DNA of 64,000 bases from Geodermatophilus sp. DSM 45219 (GCF_900104025.1 NZ_FNIQ01000004.1:248001-312000); one strand, 5' to 3'; shown: positions 53,007-62,616, counted from the stretch's first letter. Notes: generated by a model not told the origin, from the letters alone. Numbers and translations: made by a program.

Positions 53007-53758
53007 GCACCCTGCTCGCCTTCCAGCTGCGCCGGGTCGGGCGCAACCGGCAGTTCCTGTTCTTCACGGTGCTGCTGCCGGCGCTGTTCACCGTCTTCTT
53101 CACGGAGGTCTTCGGCGCCCAGGCCGGCACCGGCAGCGCCTACCAGGAGTACGCGACCGGCTCGATGGTCGCGATGATGGCCTACGGCGGGATGGGGGCA
53201 GCCCTCGGTGCGACCATCCGGATCTCCTTCGACCGGGCCTCGGGCTGGCTGCGGCAGCTGCGGGTCACCCCCGTCCCGGCGTCGTCCGTCGTCGCCGTCG
53301 ACGTGCTGGTCGGCGTGCTGCTGGTCCTGCCCGGCCTGGTCGTCGTCGCGCTGGTCGGCCGGTTCGTCAACGGCGTCCAGCTCGCCCTGCCGACCTGGGT
53401 GGCGCTGGTCGCGGTGCTCTGGCTGGGGTCGGGCGCCTTCGTCGCGCTCGGGTTGCTGATCGGCCATGCGCTCGAGGAGAAGGCGGCCGGCGCCGCGATC
53501 GGCGTCGTGGGCACCGTGCTGGCCGCGCTCGGCGGGTTGTGGGTGCCGGTCGAGCTGTTCCCCGGCGGGCTGCGGGTCCTCGCGCACGTGCTGCCGTCGT
53601 ACTGGTACGCCGAGCTCGGCCGGGACGTCGTGGCCCTGGGGGCCCCGGCGCCGGGCACGGTGCTGGCCGTGGCCGCGTTCGCCGTGGCCGCCGCCGTCCT
53701 CACCGCCGCGGTCGTGCGACGCCGTCCGTCGCCCGCCGTCGCGGGCCGAGCGGGCTAG
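53003..53758 (+). CDS. ABC-2 type exporter permease
   Basis: 251-aa ABC-2 permease with six hydrophobic segments. It opens STLLAFQLRRVGRNRQFLFFTVLLPALFTVFF, and PVELFPGGLRVLAHVLPSYWYAELGRD is a characteristic C-terminal loop. With the preceding ATPase it forms an exporter of unknown substrate. It ends with TAG, which doubles as part of the -10 box of the following kinase gene. Confidence 0.9.
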   Translation: MSTLLAFQLRRVGRNRQFLFFTVLLPALFTVFFTEVFGAQAGTGSAYQEYATGSMVAMMAYGGMGAALGATIRISFDRASGWLRQLRVTPVPASSVVAVDVLVGVLLVLPGLVVVALVGRFVNGVQLALPTWVALVAVLWLGSGAFVALGLLIGHALEEKAAGAAIGVVGTVLAALGGLWVPVELFPGGLRVLAHVLPSYWYAELGRDVVALGAPAPGTVLAVAAFAVAAAVLTAAVVRRRPSPAVAGRAG

Positions 53759-53761
53759 CGT
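53756..53761 (+). promoter_or_regulatory. Histidine kinase leaderless -10 box
   Basis: TAGCGT overlaps the TAG stop of the permease and lies 7 nt before the kinase GTG, so the two-component genes may have their own promoter inside the cassette. Confidence 0.4.
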
Positions 53762-53768
53762 CCCCGCC

Positions 53769-54872
53769 GTGGACCCCCGCCCCCGCTGGTACCGCATCGG
53801 CTGGGCGCTGCCCTGGCTGCTGTTCCAGGCGTTCCCGCTGGCCGACCTGGCCGGGACGCCCCGCCCGATGGCCGTCCGGGTGGTCGCCCTGGTGGGCCTG
53901 GTCGCCTTCACCGCGGTCTACCTCACGGTGTTCACCCGGATGTCGGGCCGCTGCGGCGTCCCCTGGCGGGCGCTGCTCACGGTGGCGGTGCTCGGCGTCG
54001 GGCTCGCCGTCTGGCTCGGCCCGGCCTGGTCGGGGCTGATGATCTACGTGTCGGCCGCGGCGGCGGCCGGGCTGCCCGAGCGCTGGGTGTGGCCGGCGGT
54101 GGTCGGCGCGGCCGGCGTGTGCACCGCGGTCGTCGCGACCGACGGCCTGCTGCGCGAGCTGGCCTTCCTTCCGGTGCTGTGCCTGCTCACCGCGTTCGCG
54201 CTGCGCGGCACCCGCCACCTGGTCTCGGTCAACGCCGAGCTCGCCGAGGCGCGCGAGGAGCTGGCCCGGTCGGCCGTCGCGGAGGAGCGGTTGCGCTTCG
54301 CCCGCGACCTGCACGACCTGCTGGGTCACAGCCTGTCGCTGATCGCGCTGAAGTCCGAGCTGGCCGGCCGGCTCGCCGAGTGCGACCCGGCCCGGGCGCG
54401 CACCGAGATGGCCGACGTCGAGGCCGCTGCCCGCCGGGCACTGGCCGAGGTCCGGGAGGCGGTCAGCGGCTACCGGCAGGTCGGCCTGGCGCCGGCGCTC
54501 GCGGAGGCCCGCACCGCGCTGTCCGCGGCCGGGACCACGCTGCGGGCGCCGTCCCCGGTGCCGGAGCTGCCCGGGCCGGTCGACGCCGTCCTCGGCTGGG
54601 TGGTGCGCGAGGCGACGACCAACACGCTGCGGCACAGCGGGGCCGGCGCGGTCACCGTCGAGCTGTCCCGCTGGGCCGGGGAGGTCGAGCTCACCGTGAC
54701 CGACGACGGCCGCGGGCCGGGGGACGGCGCCGCGGGGTCGGGGCTCGCCGGGCTGGCCGAGCGGGTGGCCGGCGTCGGGGGCCGGCTGGAGCACGGCGTG
54801 GGGCCCGGCGGCGGCTTCCGGCTGGCCGCGCGGGTGCCGGTGCCGGCGGACGACCGGGTGGGTGCGCGGTGA
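53769..54872 (+). CDS. Sensor histidine kinase (DesK/NarX-like, HisKA_3)
   Basis: 367 aa. Five or six membrane helices (residues 10-150) are followed by the HisKA_3 motif RFARDLHDLLGHSLSLIALK, with the phosphoacceptor His in LHD, and an HATPase domain (EATTNTLRHSGAGAV, DDGRGPGDGAAGSGLAGL). The sensory part is mostly membrane, as in DesK- and LiaS-type sensors of envelope stress. The GTG at 53769 is set by TAGCGT upstream. It overlaps its regulator by 4 nt. Confidence 0.9.
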   Translation: MDPRPRWYRIGWALPWLLFQAFPLADLAGTPRPMAVRVVALVGLVAFTAVYLTVFTRMSGRCGVPWRALLTVAVLGVGLAVWLGPAWSGLMIYVSAAAAAGLPERWVWPAVVGAAGVCTAVVATDGLLRELAFLPVLCLLTAFALRGTRHLVSVNAELAEAREELARSAVAEERLRFARDLHDLLGHSLSLIALKSELAGRLAECDPARARTEMADVEAAARRALAEVREAVSGYRQVGLAPALAEARTALSAAGTTLRAPSPVPELPGPVDAVLGWVVREATTNTLRHSGAGAVTVELSRWAGEVELTVTDDGRGPGDGAAGSGLAGLAERVAGVGGRLEHGVGPGGGFRLAARVPVPADDRVGAR

Positions 54873-55474
54873 TCCGGGTGCTCATCGCCGAGGACCAGTC
54901 GATGGTCCGCGGGGCGCTGCGGGCGCTGCTGGAGCTGGAGGAGGACCTGGCGGTGGTCGCCGAGGTCGGCCGCGGCGACCAGGTGGTGGACGCCGCCCGC
55001 GAGCACTCCCCGGACGTCGCCCTGCTGGACATCGAGATGCCCGGCTGCGACGGCATCGAGGCGGCCCGGGCGCTGGCGGCCGCGGTGCCCGCCTGCCGGG
55101 CCGTCGTCCTCACCACCTTCGGCCGGCCAGGGTTCCTGCGCCGGGCCATGGAGGTCGGCGCCGCGGGCTTCCTGGTGAAGGACGCCCCGGTCGCCGAGCT
55201 GGCCCGGGCCATCCGCGCCGTCGTCGCCGGGGAGCGGGTGATCGACCGGGACCTGGCCGCCGCGGCGCTCGCGCTCGGTGCCACGCCGCTGTCCGCCCGC
55301 GAGGCCGACGTGCTGCGCGCGGCCGCGGACGGCGCGACCGTCGCGGACATCTCGCGGACGCTGTTCCTGTCCGAGGGCACGGTGCGCAACTACCTGTCCT
55401 CGGCGATCGGCAAGACCGGCGCGCGGACCCGGGTCGAGGCCGCGCGGGTGGCGGAGGAGAAGGGCTGGCTGTGA
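54869..55474 (+). CDS. LuxR/NarL-family response regulator
   Basis: 201 aa. The receiver domain has the acidic pocket (AEDQ), phosphoacceptor Asp in VALLDIEMPGCDG and Lys in FLVKDAP. The C-terminal LuxR-type helix-turn-helix is LSAREADVLRAAADGATVADISRTLFLSEGTVRNYLSSAI. Partner of the preceding kinase. It probably controls the exporter genes directly upstream. Confidence 0.92.
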   Translation: MIRVLIAEDQSMVRGALRALLELEEDLAVVAEVGRGDQVVDAAREHSPDVALLDIEMPGCDGIEAARALAAAVPACRAVVLTTFGRPGFLRRAMEVGAAGFLVKDAPVAELARAIRAVVAGERVIDRDLAAAALALGATPLSAREADVLRAAADGATVADISRTLFLSEGTVRNYLSSAIGKTGARTRVEAARVAEEKGWL

Positions 55475-55477
55475 CGG

Positions 55478-55528
55478 CCTCCCTGCAGGGGCCCCCCGCG
55501 AGCCTGCGAGTGGCGGGGGGCAGGGGGG
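55478..55528. terminator. Repeat family D, copy 2 (inverted): two-stem hairpin
   Basis: CCTCCCTG (55478-55485) pairs with CAGGGGGG (55521-55528) and CCCCCCGC (55492-55499) with GCGGGGGG (55513-55520), with an asymmetric CAGGGG strand between the stems. This is the reverse complement of the architecture at 28981-29018. It lies at a convergent junction and may terminate both genes. Confidence 0.6.
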
Positions 55529-55535
55529 TCCTTGC

Positions 55536-55853
55536 TCAGCGGCTGATGGCGGGGATGAGCGCGTCGAGGTCGAGCACCCGCACGTGGATGACGGTGCGCT
55601 GCTGCAGCGCGGCGCGCAGCGCGCGGTGCAGGCCGTCCTCGAGGTAGAGCTCGCCCTTCCACTGGACGGCGTGCGGGAACAGGTCGCCGTAGAAGGTGGA
55701 GTCCTCGGCGAGCAGGGTGTCCAGGGCCAGCTCGCGCTTGGTGGTGGTCAGCGTGTCGAGGCGCACCTGGCGCGGCGGGATCATGGCCCAGTCCCGCGGC
55801 GACAGCCCGTGGTCGGGGTAGGGCCGGCCGTCCCGGACCGCCTTGAAGATCAG
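55536..55853 (-). CDS. Conserved hypothetical protein next to hrcA (Rv2375-like), probable CTG start
   Basis: 105 aa if begun at CTG 55853. Sequence upstream of the first ATG (55784) reads as real protein ([23 protein letters not shown]), continuous with [37 protein letters not shown]. No ATG or GTG is available there, but GGAGGG lies 7 nt before the [17 protein letters not shown] recalls the ParB/sulfiredoxin-like motif. As I recall, mycobacteria have a similar short gene divergent from hrcA. Function unknown. Confidence 0.75.
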   Translation of the reverse strand: MIFKAVRDGRPYPDHGLSPRDWAMIPPRQVRLDTLTTTKRELALDTLLAEDSTFYGDLFPHAVQWKGELYLEDGLHRALRAALQQRTVIHVRVLDLDALIPAISR

Positions 55854-56011
55854 GGGAACGCCCTCCGCTCTGTGCCGGTCCGTACGGGTTCCGAGCCGCC
55901 GCCAACCCTATCGGGCCGCCCCGGTCCCGCTACCGACCGCGGACACGCGGTCCCGGTCACACCGCCCGGCCGGCCCGGCCCGAGCTCCACGACGGGGGGC
56001 GCGACCGGTCG

Positions 56012-56042
56012 TATGCTGGCACTCAGCCCGTGCGAGTGCCAG
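56012..56042 (+). promoter_or_regulatory. CIRCE element and -10 box of hrcA-dnaJ
   Basis: CTGGCACTC (56016-56024), 9 nt, then GAGTGCCAG (56034-56042) is a perfect CIRCE inverted repeat, the HrcA operator. TATGCT (56012-56017) overlaps its left edge as the likely -10. HrcA bound here would shut off its own operon until heat shock. Confidence 0.9.
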
Positions 56043-56101
56043 GACGCGGTCCTGGTCCGGCCCGCGTGCGGGCCCGTCGACCGGTACGGGGAGGTGTCGC
56101 C

Positions 56102-57124
56102 GTGGCGCACGACGAGCGCCGCCTGCAGGTCCTGCGGGCCATCGTCCAGGACTACGTCTCGACCAACGACCCGGTGGGCAGCAAGGCCCTCGCCGAGCGG
56201 CACGACCTCGGCGTCTCGCCGGCCACCATCCGCAACGACATGGCCGTGCTCGAGGAGCAGGGCTACATCACCCAGCCGCACACCAGCGCCGGCCGCGTGC
56301 CCACCGACAAGGGCTACCGGCTCTTCGTCGACCGGCTCTCGGCGCTCAAGCCGCTCTCGGTCGCGGAGAAGCGGGCGATCGAGCGGTTCCTGGACGGCGC
56401 CCTCGACCTGCACGACATCCTCAGCCGCACGGTGCGGCTGCTGGCCCAGCTGACCCACCAGGTCGCCGTCGTCCAGTACCCGACGCTGTCGCGCAGCGCC
56501 GTCCGCCACCTCGAGGTGGTGCAGGTGGCCATCTCCCGGCTGCTGCTGGTGCTCATCACCGACACCGGCCGGGTGGAGCAGCGCCTGGTCGACTGCCCGG
56601 CCGACGTCGACCGCGACGACGTCGCCGACCTGCGCGCGCTGCTCAACCAGACCTTCGCCGGCGCGAAGCTCTCCGACGCCGCCGGCCTGGTGCCCGACCT
56701 GCTGGAGACCGCCCCGCCGAAGCTGCGCCGGCTGGTCGCCGGCGTCGGCGCCGCCCTCGTCGAGACGCTGGTCGAGCCGGGGGAGGACCGCCTGGTCGTC
56801 GGGGGGACGGCGAACCTCGCGCGGGTCGCCGTCGACTTCCCCGGCAGCCTGCGCCCGCTGCTGGAGGCGCTGGAGGAGCAGGTCGTCGTCCTCCGGCTGA
56901 TCAGCGAGGTGGACACCGGCGGTGCCGTCCTGGTGCGGATCGGTGAGGAGAACGCGCACGAGGCGCTCTCCGGTGCATCGGTCGTCTCCGTGGGGTACGG
57001 CTCCGGCGACCGTGCGCTGGGCGGGCTGGGCATCGTCGGCCCGACCCGCATGGACTACCCGATGAACATGGCCGCGGTGCGAGCCGTGGCCCGCTACGTC
57101 GGCCAGATCCTGGCCGAGAGCTGA
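56102..57124 (+). CDS. hrcA: Heat-inducible transcription repressor HrcA
   Basis: 340-aa repressor of chaperone genes. The N-terminal winged helix reads [52 protein letters not shown], and the C-terminal end has [22 protein letters not shown]. The GTG at 56102 is set by GGGAGG about 7 nt upstream; an earlier in-frame start would add residues encoded by the CIRCE region. dnaJ follows after 16 nt. Confidence 0.96.
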   Translation: MAHDERRLQVLRAIVQDYVSTNDPVGSKALAERHDLGVSPATIRNDMAVLEEQGYITQPHTSAGRVPTDKGYRLFVDRLSALKPLSVAEKRAIERFLDGALDLHDILSRTVRLLAQLTHQVAVVQYPTLSRSAVRHLEVVQVAISRLLLVLITDTGRVEQRLVDCPADVDRDDVADLRALLNQTFAGAKLSDAAGLVPDLLETAPPKLRRLVAGVGAALVETLVEPGEDRLVVGGTANLARVAVDFPGSLRPLLEALEEQVVVLRLISEVDTGGAVLVRIGEENAHEALSGASVVSVGYGSGDRALGGLGIVGPTRMDYPMNMAAVRAVARYVGQILAES

Positions 57125-57140
57125 GGACAGAGACTTCTCG

Positions 57141-58268
57141 ATGGCAACCGACTACTTCGCCGTGCTGGGCCTCTCCCGTGGAGCCAGTGACACGGACGTC
57201 AAGAAGGCCTACCGGCGGCTGGCCCGGGACCTGCACCCCGACGTCAACCCCGAGCCCGAGGCCAAGGAGCGCTTCCAGGAGGTCAGCCGCGCGTACCAGG
57301 CGCTGACCGACCCGGAGAAGCGGCGCATCGTCGACCTCGGCGGTGATCCCTTCGACAACGGCCAGGGGGCCGGTGCCGGCGGGTTCGGCGGGGCCGGCTT
57401 CGGCGGGCTCGGCGACATCATGGACGCCTTCTTCGGCGGCGGGGCGGCCACGCGCGGACCGCGCAGCCGGGTCCGGGCCGGCGGTGACGCGCTCATCCGG
57501 CTGGACCTCGACCTCGACGAGACGGTGTTCGGCACCACCAAGGACATCACCGTCGACACCGCCGTCCTCTGCGACGCCTGCACCGGTGCGGGCACCGCGC
57601 CGGGCACGCACCCGACCACCTGCGTGACCTGCTCCGGCCGCGGCGAGGTGCAGAGCGTGCAGCGCTCGTTCCTGGGCCAGGTCGTCGCCACCCGCCCGTG
57701 CCCGACCTGCGCCGGCACCGGCCAGGTCATCCCCGAGCCGTGCCCCAAGTGCGGCGCCGAGGGGCGGGTGCGGCAGCGCCGCACGATCCCGGTCAAGGTG
57801 CCGGCCGGCGTCGAGGACGGCATGCGGATCCGGCTCACCGGCCACGGCGAGGTGGGCCCCGGCGGCGGGCCCGCCGGCGACCTGTACGTGGAGATCGCCG
57901 AGCGGCCGCACGACGTGTTCACCCGGGACGGCGAGGACCTGCACTGCCGGGTCACGCTGCCGATGACCGCCGCGGCGCTGGGCACCACGCTGACCCTGCA
58001 GACCCTCGACGGCGAGGAGGAGGTCGACATCCGGCCGGGCACCCAGCCCGACAGCGTCATCACGCTGCGCGCCAAGGGCGCCCCCCGGCTGCGGGCCACC
58101 GGCCGGGGCAACCTGATGGTGCACGTGGAGGTCCAGACGCCGACCCGCCTGGACGCCGAGCAGGAGAAGCTGCTGCGCGAGCTCGCGGCGCTGCGCGGGG
58201 AGGACCGTCCGGCCGCGGCCGGCGCCGACGGCGGCCACGCCGGGATCTTCTCCCGGCTGTTCAAGTGA
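57141..58268 (+). CDS. dnaJ: Molecular chaperone DnaJ (DnaJ2 type)
   Basis: 375-aa Hsp40. The J domain has HPD ([16 protein letters not shown]). A Gly/Phe-rich linker follows (about residues 72-100). The zinc domain has four CxxC motifs (CDAC, CVTC, CPTC, CPKC), each followed by a G-rich step. It partners DnaK. The hrcA-dnaJ-rsmE order is normal for actinobacteria. The stop overlaps rsmE by 4 nt. Confidence 0.96.
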   Translation: MATDYFAVLGLSRGASDTDVKKAYRRLARDLHPDVNPEPEAKERFQEVSRAYQALTDPEKRRIVDLGGDPFDNGQGAGAGGFGGAGFGGLGDIMDAFFGGGAATRGPRSRVRAGGDALIRLDLDLDETVFGTTKDITVDTAVLCDACTGAGTAPGTHPTTCVTCSGRGEVQSVQRSFLGQVVATRPCPTCAGTGQVIPEPCPKCGAEGRVRQRRTIPVKVPAGVEDGMRIRLTGHGEVGPGGGPAGDLYVEIAERPHDVFTRDGEDLHCRVTLPMTAAALGTTLTLQTLDGEEEVDIRPGTQPDSVITLRAKGAPRLRATGRGNLMVHVEVQTPTRLDAEQEKLLRELAALRGEDRPAAAGADGGHAGIFSRLFK

Positions 58269-59050
58269 CGTCCTCCTCGCCCGGCGGCGCCGTCCCCACC
58301 GACGACCGGCTGCCCGAGCTGGACGGCGCACCGCTGTTCCTCCTCGACGAGCTCCCCGACGCCGCCGACCTGCTGGTCGACGGCGCGGAGGGCCGGCACG
58401 CCGTCGACGTGCTGCGGCTGACCCCCGGCGAGCGGGTCCGCGTGGGCGACGGCCGCGGCACGGTCGCCGAGGGCGAGGTCGTCGCCGCCGGGCCGCAGGG
58501 GCTGCGGGTGCAGGTGTCCGCGCGCCACGAGGTGCCACCGCCGGCGCTGGAGCTGGTGCTGGTGCAGGCGCTGCCCAAGGGCGAGCGCGGGCCGCTGGCC
58601 GTGGAGCTGGCCACCGAGCTGGGCGTCGACCGGATCGTGCCGTGGGCGGCCTCCCGCTGCGTGACCCGCTGGCGGGAGGACCGGGCGGCCAAGGGCGTCG
58701 CCAAGTGGCGGGCCGCGGCGCGGGCGGCCAGCAAGCAGTCCCGCCGTCCCCGGGTGCCCGAGGTGACCGACGTGCTCACCACGCGGCAGGTGCTCGGCGA
58801 GCTGGCCGACGTCGACGTCGCGCTGGTGCTGCACGAGCAGGCCCGGCACCCGATGTCCCGCGTCGAGCTGCCCAGGACGGGCACGGTCGCCGTCATCGTC
58901 GGGCCCGAGGGCGGGCTCACCGACGGCGAGGTGGTCGCGCTGACCGCGGCCGGCGCCCGCCCGGTGCGGCTCGGCCCCGAGGTGCTGCGCACCTCGACCG
59001 CGGGTGCCGCCGCGCTCGCCGCGCTCTCGGCCCGCACCCGGTGGCGATGA
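58265..59050 (+). CDS. rsmE: 16S rRNA (uracil1498-N3)-methyltransferase
   Basis: SPOUT-fold methyltransferase acting on the 30S subunit, 261 aa. The trefoil-knot SAM motifs are [14 protein letters not shown] and [17 protein letters not shown]; the N-terminal PUA-like domain contains [21 protein letters not shown]. The GTG start overlaps the dnaJ stop. Confidence 0.93.
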   Translation: MTSSSPGGAVPTDDRLPELDGAPLFLLDELPDAADLLVDGAEGRHAVDVLRLTPGERVRVGDGRGTVAEGEVVAAGPQGLRVQVSARHEVPPPALELVLVQALPKGERGPLAVELATELGVDRIVPWAASRCVTRWREDRAAKGVAKWRAAARAASKQSRRPRVPEVTDVLTTRQVLGELADVDVALVLHEQARHPMSRVELPRTGTVAVIVGPEGGLTDGEVVALTAAGARPVRLGPEVLRTSTAGAAALAALSARTRWR

Positions 59051-59090
59051 CCAGCGGCGCCTGGGTGATCAGGTGAGCTGATCGTCCGGC

Positions 59091-59122
59091 GTCCTGGCTC
59101 ACCGTCGGGCGTGAGCCAGGAC
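59091..59122. terminator. rsmE/DUF418 convergent hairpin
   Basis: GTCCTGGCTCAC (59091-59102) and GTGAGCCAGGAC (59111-59122) form a perfect 12-bp stem with an 8-nt loop. GGTGATC-AGG motifs occur on both sides (59064 and 59130), so this may be part of a larger REP-like element. Confidence 0.65.
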
Positions 59123-59198
59123 CCGCGAGGGTGATCCAGGACGGCGCCGACCCCCGGGCTGTGGTCGCCGTCCTGGCGCTGCGCGGTGGGGACGGCGG

Positions 59199-60383
59199 TC
59201 AGCGGGCGCGGGTCAGCGCCCGGTACGAGGCGTTCCACAGCCACTCCACCGGGCCGCGGGCGAAGCGGCGCAGCCAGAGGTGCGCGAACGCGACGACCAC
59301 GGCGACGACCACCACGTACAGCGCCACGGTCGCCGGCACGCGGACGGCGGGGTCCAGCCGTGACGCCAGGCCGAGACCCCAGCCGTAGCAGAGCGCCGAG
59401 GCGACGACGTTCTGCAGCACGTAGCCGCTCAGGGCCATCCGTCCCACCTCGGCCAGCCGTCGTCCCACCGCGCCCGGTCGCTCGCGCCGGCCGACCACCT
59501 CCACCACGAGGGCCAGCAGGCCGAGGGCGACCAGCGGGGCGGTGCCGTACCGGGCGAGGACCAGCCCGGCCGGGCCGCCGAACACCCCGAGTGCGAGGTC
59601 GACCGGCAGCGCCACGGTGCCGACGACGAGCAGCCGGCGGCGCAGTGCCGCGCCTACGGGAGCGAGCGCGCCGGCCCGCAGCAGCCGGGCGCCCAGCAGG
59701 AACAGGGCCACCGACAGGGCCTGGATGAACACCGGCTCGATCCGGAACAGGACGGCGGCGTCCACCCGGAGCAGCACGAGGTCCCACCAGGACCCGTCGG
59801 CGTAGGGGTTCGGCTCGATCCCACCGGGAGCCGGCGGCGCCGGGGCGGCGGTCAGCGCCGCCGTTCCCAGGCCGAGCAGCAGGACGTGCACGCCGGCGGC
59901 CGCGAGCATCCAGGCGCGCTGGGCGCGCTCGCTCGTCGCGAGGAGGTAGGCGACCACGGCTCCGGTGACCGCGTAGCCCATGAGGACGTCGAACTCCACG
60001 ACCAGCAGGTAGTGCACGACGCCGTCGAGGAACAGCAGGGCGGCACGGACCGTGTACCGCCCGGGCCAGCGCCGTCCCGCGCGCAGGGCCGACCGCCGCT
60101 GGATCTCCAGCCCGATGCCGAACAGCAGCGTGAGCAGCCCGAGGAACTTGCCCTGGGACAGCTGCTGCAGCAGGGCCTCGACCGCTGCCCATCCGGCGGG
60201 CGTGGTCGACGCGGTGTCCTCGAGGAGGTACCCGAGGAAGCCGCCGGGATCGGTGAAGATCCAGATGTTGGTGGCGAGCGTGCCGAGGATGGCCACGCCG
60301 CGGAGCACGTCGAGCGCCGCGATGCGCTCGGACGGCGCTGCCGGGGGCTGGGGAGTCGTGCGCTGCGTCGCGCTGGCGGACAT
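59199..60383 (-). CDS. DUF418-family membrane protein
   Basis: 394-aa integral membrane protein with about nine to ten helices. It has RIAALDVLRGVAILGTLATNIWIF near the start and the DUF418 domain at the C-terminus (GRMALSGYVLQNVV). The family is of unknown function, often thought to be in transport or acyl transfer. The ATG at 60383 lies 8 nt after a minus-strand TAGGCT. It is divergent from a TetR gene and probably its target. Confidence 0.85.
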   Translation of the reverse strand: MSASATQRTTPQPPAAPSERIAALDVLRGVAILGTLATNIWIFTDPGGFLGYLLEDTASTTPAGWAAVEALLQQLSQGKFLGLLTLLFGIGLEIQRRSALRAGRRWPGRYTVRAALLFLDGVVHYLLVVEFDVLMGYAVTGAVVAYLLATSERAQRAWMLAAAGVHVLLLGLGTAALTAAPAPPAPGGIEPNPYADGSWWDLVLLRVDAAVLFRIEPVFIQALSVALFLLGARLLRAGALAPVGAALRRRLLVVGTVALPVDLALGVFGGPAGLVLARYGTAPLVALGLLALVVEVVGRRERPGAVGRRLAEVGRMALSGYVLQNVVASALCYGWGLGLASRLDPAVRVPATVALYVVVVAVVVAFAHLWLRRFARGPVEWLWNASYRALTRAR

Positions 60384-60399
60384 GGTGGAGGAGCCTACC

Positions 60400-60413
60400 C
60401 ATACGATCGTATG
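60400..60413. promoter_or_regulatory. TetR operator CATACGATCGTATG
   Basis: A perfect 14-bp palindrome between the divergent DUF418 and TetR genes. It is adjacent to the DUF418 -10 (TAGGCT on the minus strand, 60397-60392) and overlaps the upstream candidate ATG (60411) of the TetR gene. It is the natural binding site for that repressor. Confidence 0.7.
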
Positions 60414-60431
60414 GTCGTCCAGGATGCGAGC

Positions 60432-61040
60432 ATGGCGGACGTGACCGGGCCCTCGGACCGCCTCATCGACTGCGTGCTCGACCTGCTGGTCGCCGAGGGG
60501 TACGAGGGCATCAGCATCCGGCGGGTCGCCACGGCCGCCGGGGTCTCGATCGGCGCGGTGCAGCACCACTTCGCGACCAAGGACGCCCTGCTGGCCGCGG
60601 CGATGGTCCGGGTCTCCCGGCAGTTCCAGGAGCGGCTGGACCGGCGCATCGCACCCGGAGCCGGGCCCGCCGAGGTGCTGCGCGCGGTTGCCGACGAGCT
60701 GCTGAGCACCGGGGAGGAACGCCGGCCGGCGAGCGTCATCTGGCTGGTGCGCATGGCGCGCGCCGCCGTCCACGAGCCGACGGCCGCGGTGCACCGGCGC
60801 GAGTGGCAGCAGGTCGAGGACCTGCTCGCGCAGCTGATCGCCGCCGCGCGCCCCGACCTGGCGGAGCAGGCCGTCCGGGACGAGGCGACCGTGCTGCTCG
60901 CGCTGCTCGACGGGCTGGCCGGCGCGGTCGCCGTCGAGCCCGGCCGGGTGCCGGCGGAGCGGGCGGAGGCGCTGGTGGCCCGGCACCTGGACGCACTCGT
61001 GGCTCCGGTCAGCGCAGGGCGGCGCGGGCGCGGTCGCTGA
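60432..61040 (+). CDS. TetR-family transcriptional regulator
   Basis: 202 aa. The N-terminal helix-turn-helix reads LIDCVLDLLVAEGYEGISIRRVATAAGVSIGAVQHHFATKDALLAAA, the classical TetR pattern. The C-terminal ligand domain is of the TetR_C_6 kind. ATG 60432 is chosen over ATG 60411, which lies within the operator palindrome. The last 32 nt overlap the convergent permease gene. Confidence 0.88.
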   Translation: MADVTGPSDRLIDCVLDLLVAEGYEGISIRRVATAAGVSIGAVQHHFATKDALLAAAMVRVSRQFQERLDRRIAPGAGPAEVLRAVADELLSTGEERRPASVIWLVRMARAAVHEPTAAVHRREWQQVEDLLAQLIAAARPDLAEQAVRDEATVLLALLDGLAGAVAVEPGRVPAERAEALVARHLDALVAPVSAGRRGRGR

Positions 61041-62616
61041 CCAGGTCGACCAGCCAGGTCAGGACGACGACCGCGGCGAGCACCGTGGTCACCGCGGCCC
61101 AGTCGAAGGTCGCCAGCTCCGAGGCCAGCAGCGCACCGAGCCCGCCGGCGCCGAGCAGCCCCACCAGCACCGTGTCGCGGATGGCCACCTCCCACCGGTA
61201 CAGCGCGTACGCCAGCACCGGCCCGGCCGCCCGCGGCGCCACCCCGTACAACCACGCGGCCACCGGGCGGGCGCCCAGCGCGGTGAGCGCCGCCCGCGGC
61301 CGCGGGTCGAGCTCCTCGGTCGCCTCGGCCGCCAGCCGGCCGAGCACACCGAGCGTGTAGACGCCCAGCGCCAGCGCACCGGGCAGCACCCCGGGCAGCA
61401 GCACGAACAGCAGCACCAGCGCCCACACCGGCGGCGGCACCGCGCGCAGCAGGAGCAGCCCCCCGCGCAGCAGCGCACCCGCGATCCGCCGTCCCGCGGA
61501 CGACCGCGCCGGCCGGGCCGCCGGACCGGCCAGCAGCACCGCCCCCAGCAGCGCGACGGCGATGGCGATCACCGACATCTGCACCGTGTCGACCGCCAGC
61601 GCGCCGACCGTGCGCAGCAGCCCGCCGTCGGTCGCCGGCGGCCAGGCGGCCCGCAGCACGTACGCGAGCTGCTCGGCGGTCCGCCCGGCGACCAGCGACG
61701 CCGGCGACAGCGCCAGGTACCAGACCGACCACCCGACCAGCAGCACGGTGCCCGCCACGGCGGTGGTCAGCAGCGGGTCCCGGCGGGTGGACGACGGCGG
61801 CGCGGCCAGCCGCCGGCGCACCGCCCGCCCGGCCACGTCGGCGACCAGGCACAGCGCGGCGAGGGCGTAGACCGCGCTCCACACCTGCTCCCAGCGCAGC
61901 GAGGCGAACGACAGCGCCAGCTGGTAGCCCAGCCCGCCGGCACCGACCATCCCGAGGACGACGGCCGAGCGGACCGCGCACTCCAGCCGGTAGAACGACC
62001 AGGACAGCAGCCCGCCCGCGGCCGGGGGCAGCAGCCCGTACAGCGCAGCGGCCGGCCGACCGGCGCCCGCGGCCAGCAGCGCCCGGTACGCCCCGCGCGG
62101 CACCTCGTCGACCAGGTCGGCGAACACCTTGGCGGTCCCGGCCCCGTAGGGGAGGCCGATCGCCAGCACCCCGACCCACGGGTCCAGCCCGAGCACGTTG
62201 ACCAGCAGCAGCCCCCACACCGCCTCGTGCAGTCCCCGGGGGACGGCGAGCAGCCCGCGCGCGGCCAGCCAGCCGGCGCGGCGGCGTCCCCAGGTGGTGC
62301 GCGAGACGAGCACCGCACCGGCGGCACCGAGGACCAGCGCCAGCGCGGTGCCGGCCGCCGCGTAGGCGACCGTGACCAGCGCCGACCGGGTGAGGACGCC
62401 GAGGAACTCCGCGTCGACCGCCGGGGAGAGCGCCGCCGACGCGAACCGGCCGAACTGCGCCGTCCCGGCGGGGTTGAGCACGTCGCCGGTGACCAGCCCG
62501 GCGCCGGCCAGCGACCAGAGCAGCACCGCGAGGGCACCCAGGCCCCACGCCCAGCGCCGGCGGTCGCGCCGCAGCCGCGGCGGTGCCGCCGGCGGCCGGT
62601 CGAGCGTCGTCGTCAC
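61009..62616 (-). CDS. Fused double phosphonate-type ABC permease (PhnE-PhnE)
   Basis: 535 aa containing two permease modules in tandem. Each ends in an EAA-like loop followed by GAGGLG (VGAGGLGYQLALSFASLRW near residue 230; LGAGGLGALLASELATFDW near 500). About a dozen membrane helices in total. Most PhnE permeases are separate single-module proteins. With the next two genes it forms a PhnCDE-type importer for phosphonate, phosphite or a related oxyanion. The GTG start overlaps the ATPase gene. Confidence 0.88.
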   Translation of the reverse strand: MTTTLDRPPAAPPRLRRDRRRWAWGLGALAVLLWSLAGAGLVTGDVLNPAGTAQFGRFASAALSPAVDAEFLGVLTRSALVTVAYAAAGTALALVLGAAGAVLVSRTTWGRRRAGWLAARGLLAVPRGLHEAVWGLLLVNVLGLDPWVGVLAIGLPYGAGTAKVFADLVDEVPRGAYRALLAAGAGRPAAALYGLLPPAAGGLLSWSFYRLECAVRSAVVLGMVGAGGLGYQLALSFASLRWEQVWSAVYALAALCLVADVAGRAVRRRLAAPPSSTRRDPLLTTAVAGTVLLVGWSVWYLALSPASLVAGRTAEQLAYVLRAAWPPATDGGLLRTVGALAVDTVQMSVIAIAVALLGAVLLAGPAARPARSSAGRRIAGALLRGGLLLLRAVPPPVWALVLLFVLLPGVLPGALALGVYTLGVLGRLAAEATEELDPRPRAALTALGARPVAAWLYGVAPRAAGPVLAYALYRWEVAIRDTVLVGLLGAGGLGALLASELATFDWAAVTTVLAAVVVLTWLVDLVSDRARAALR

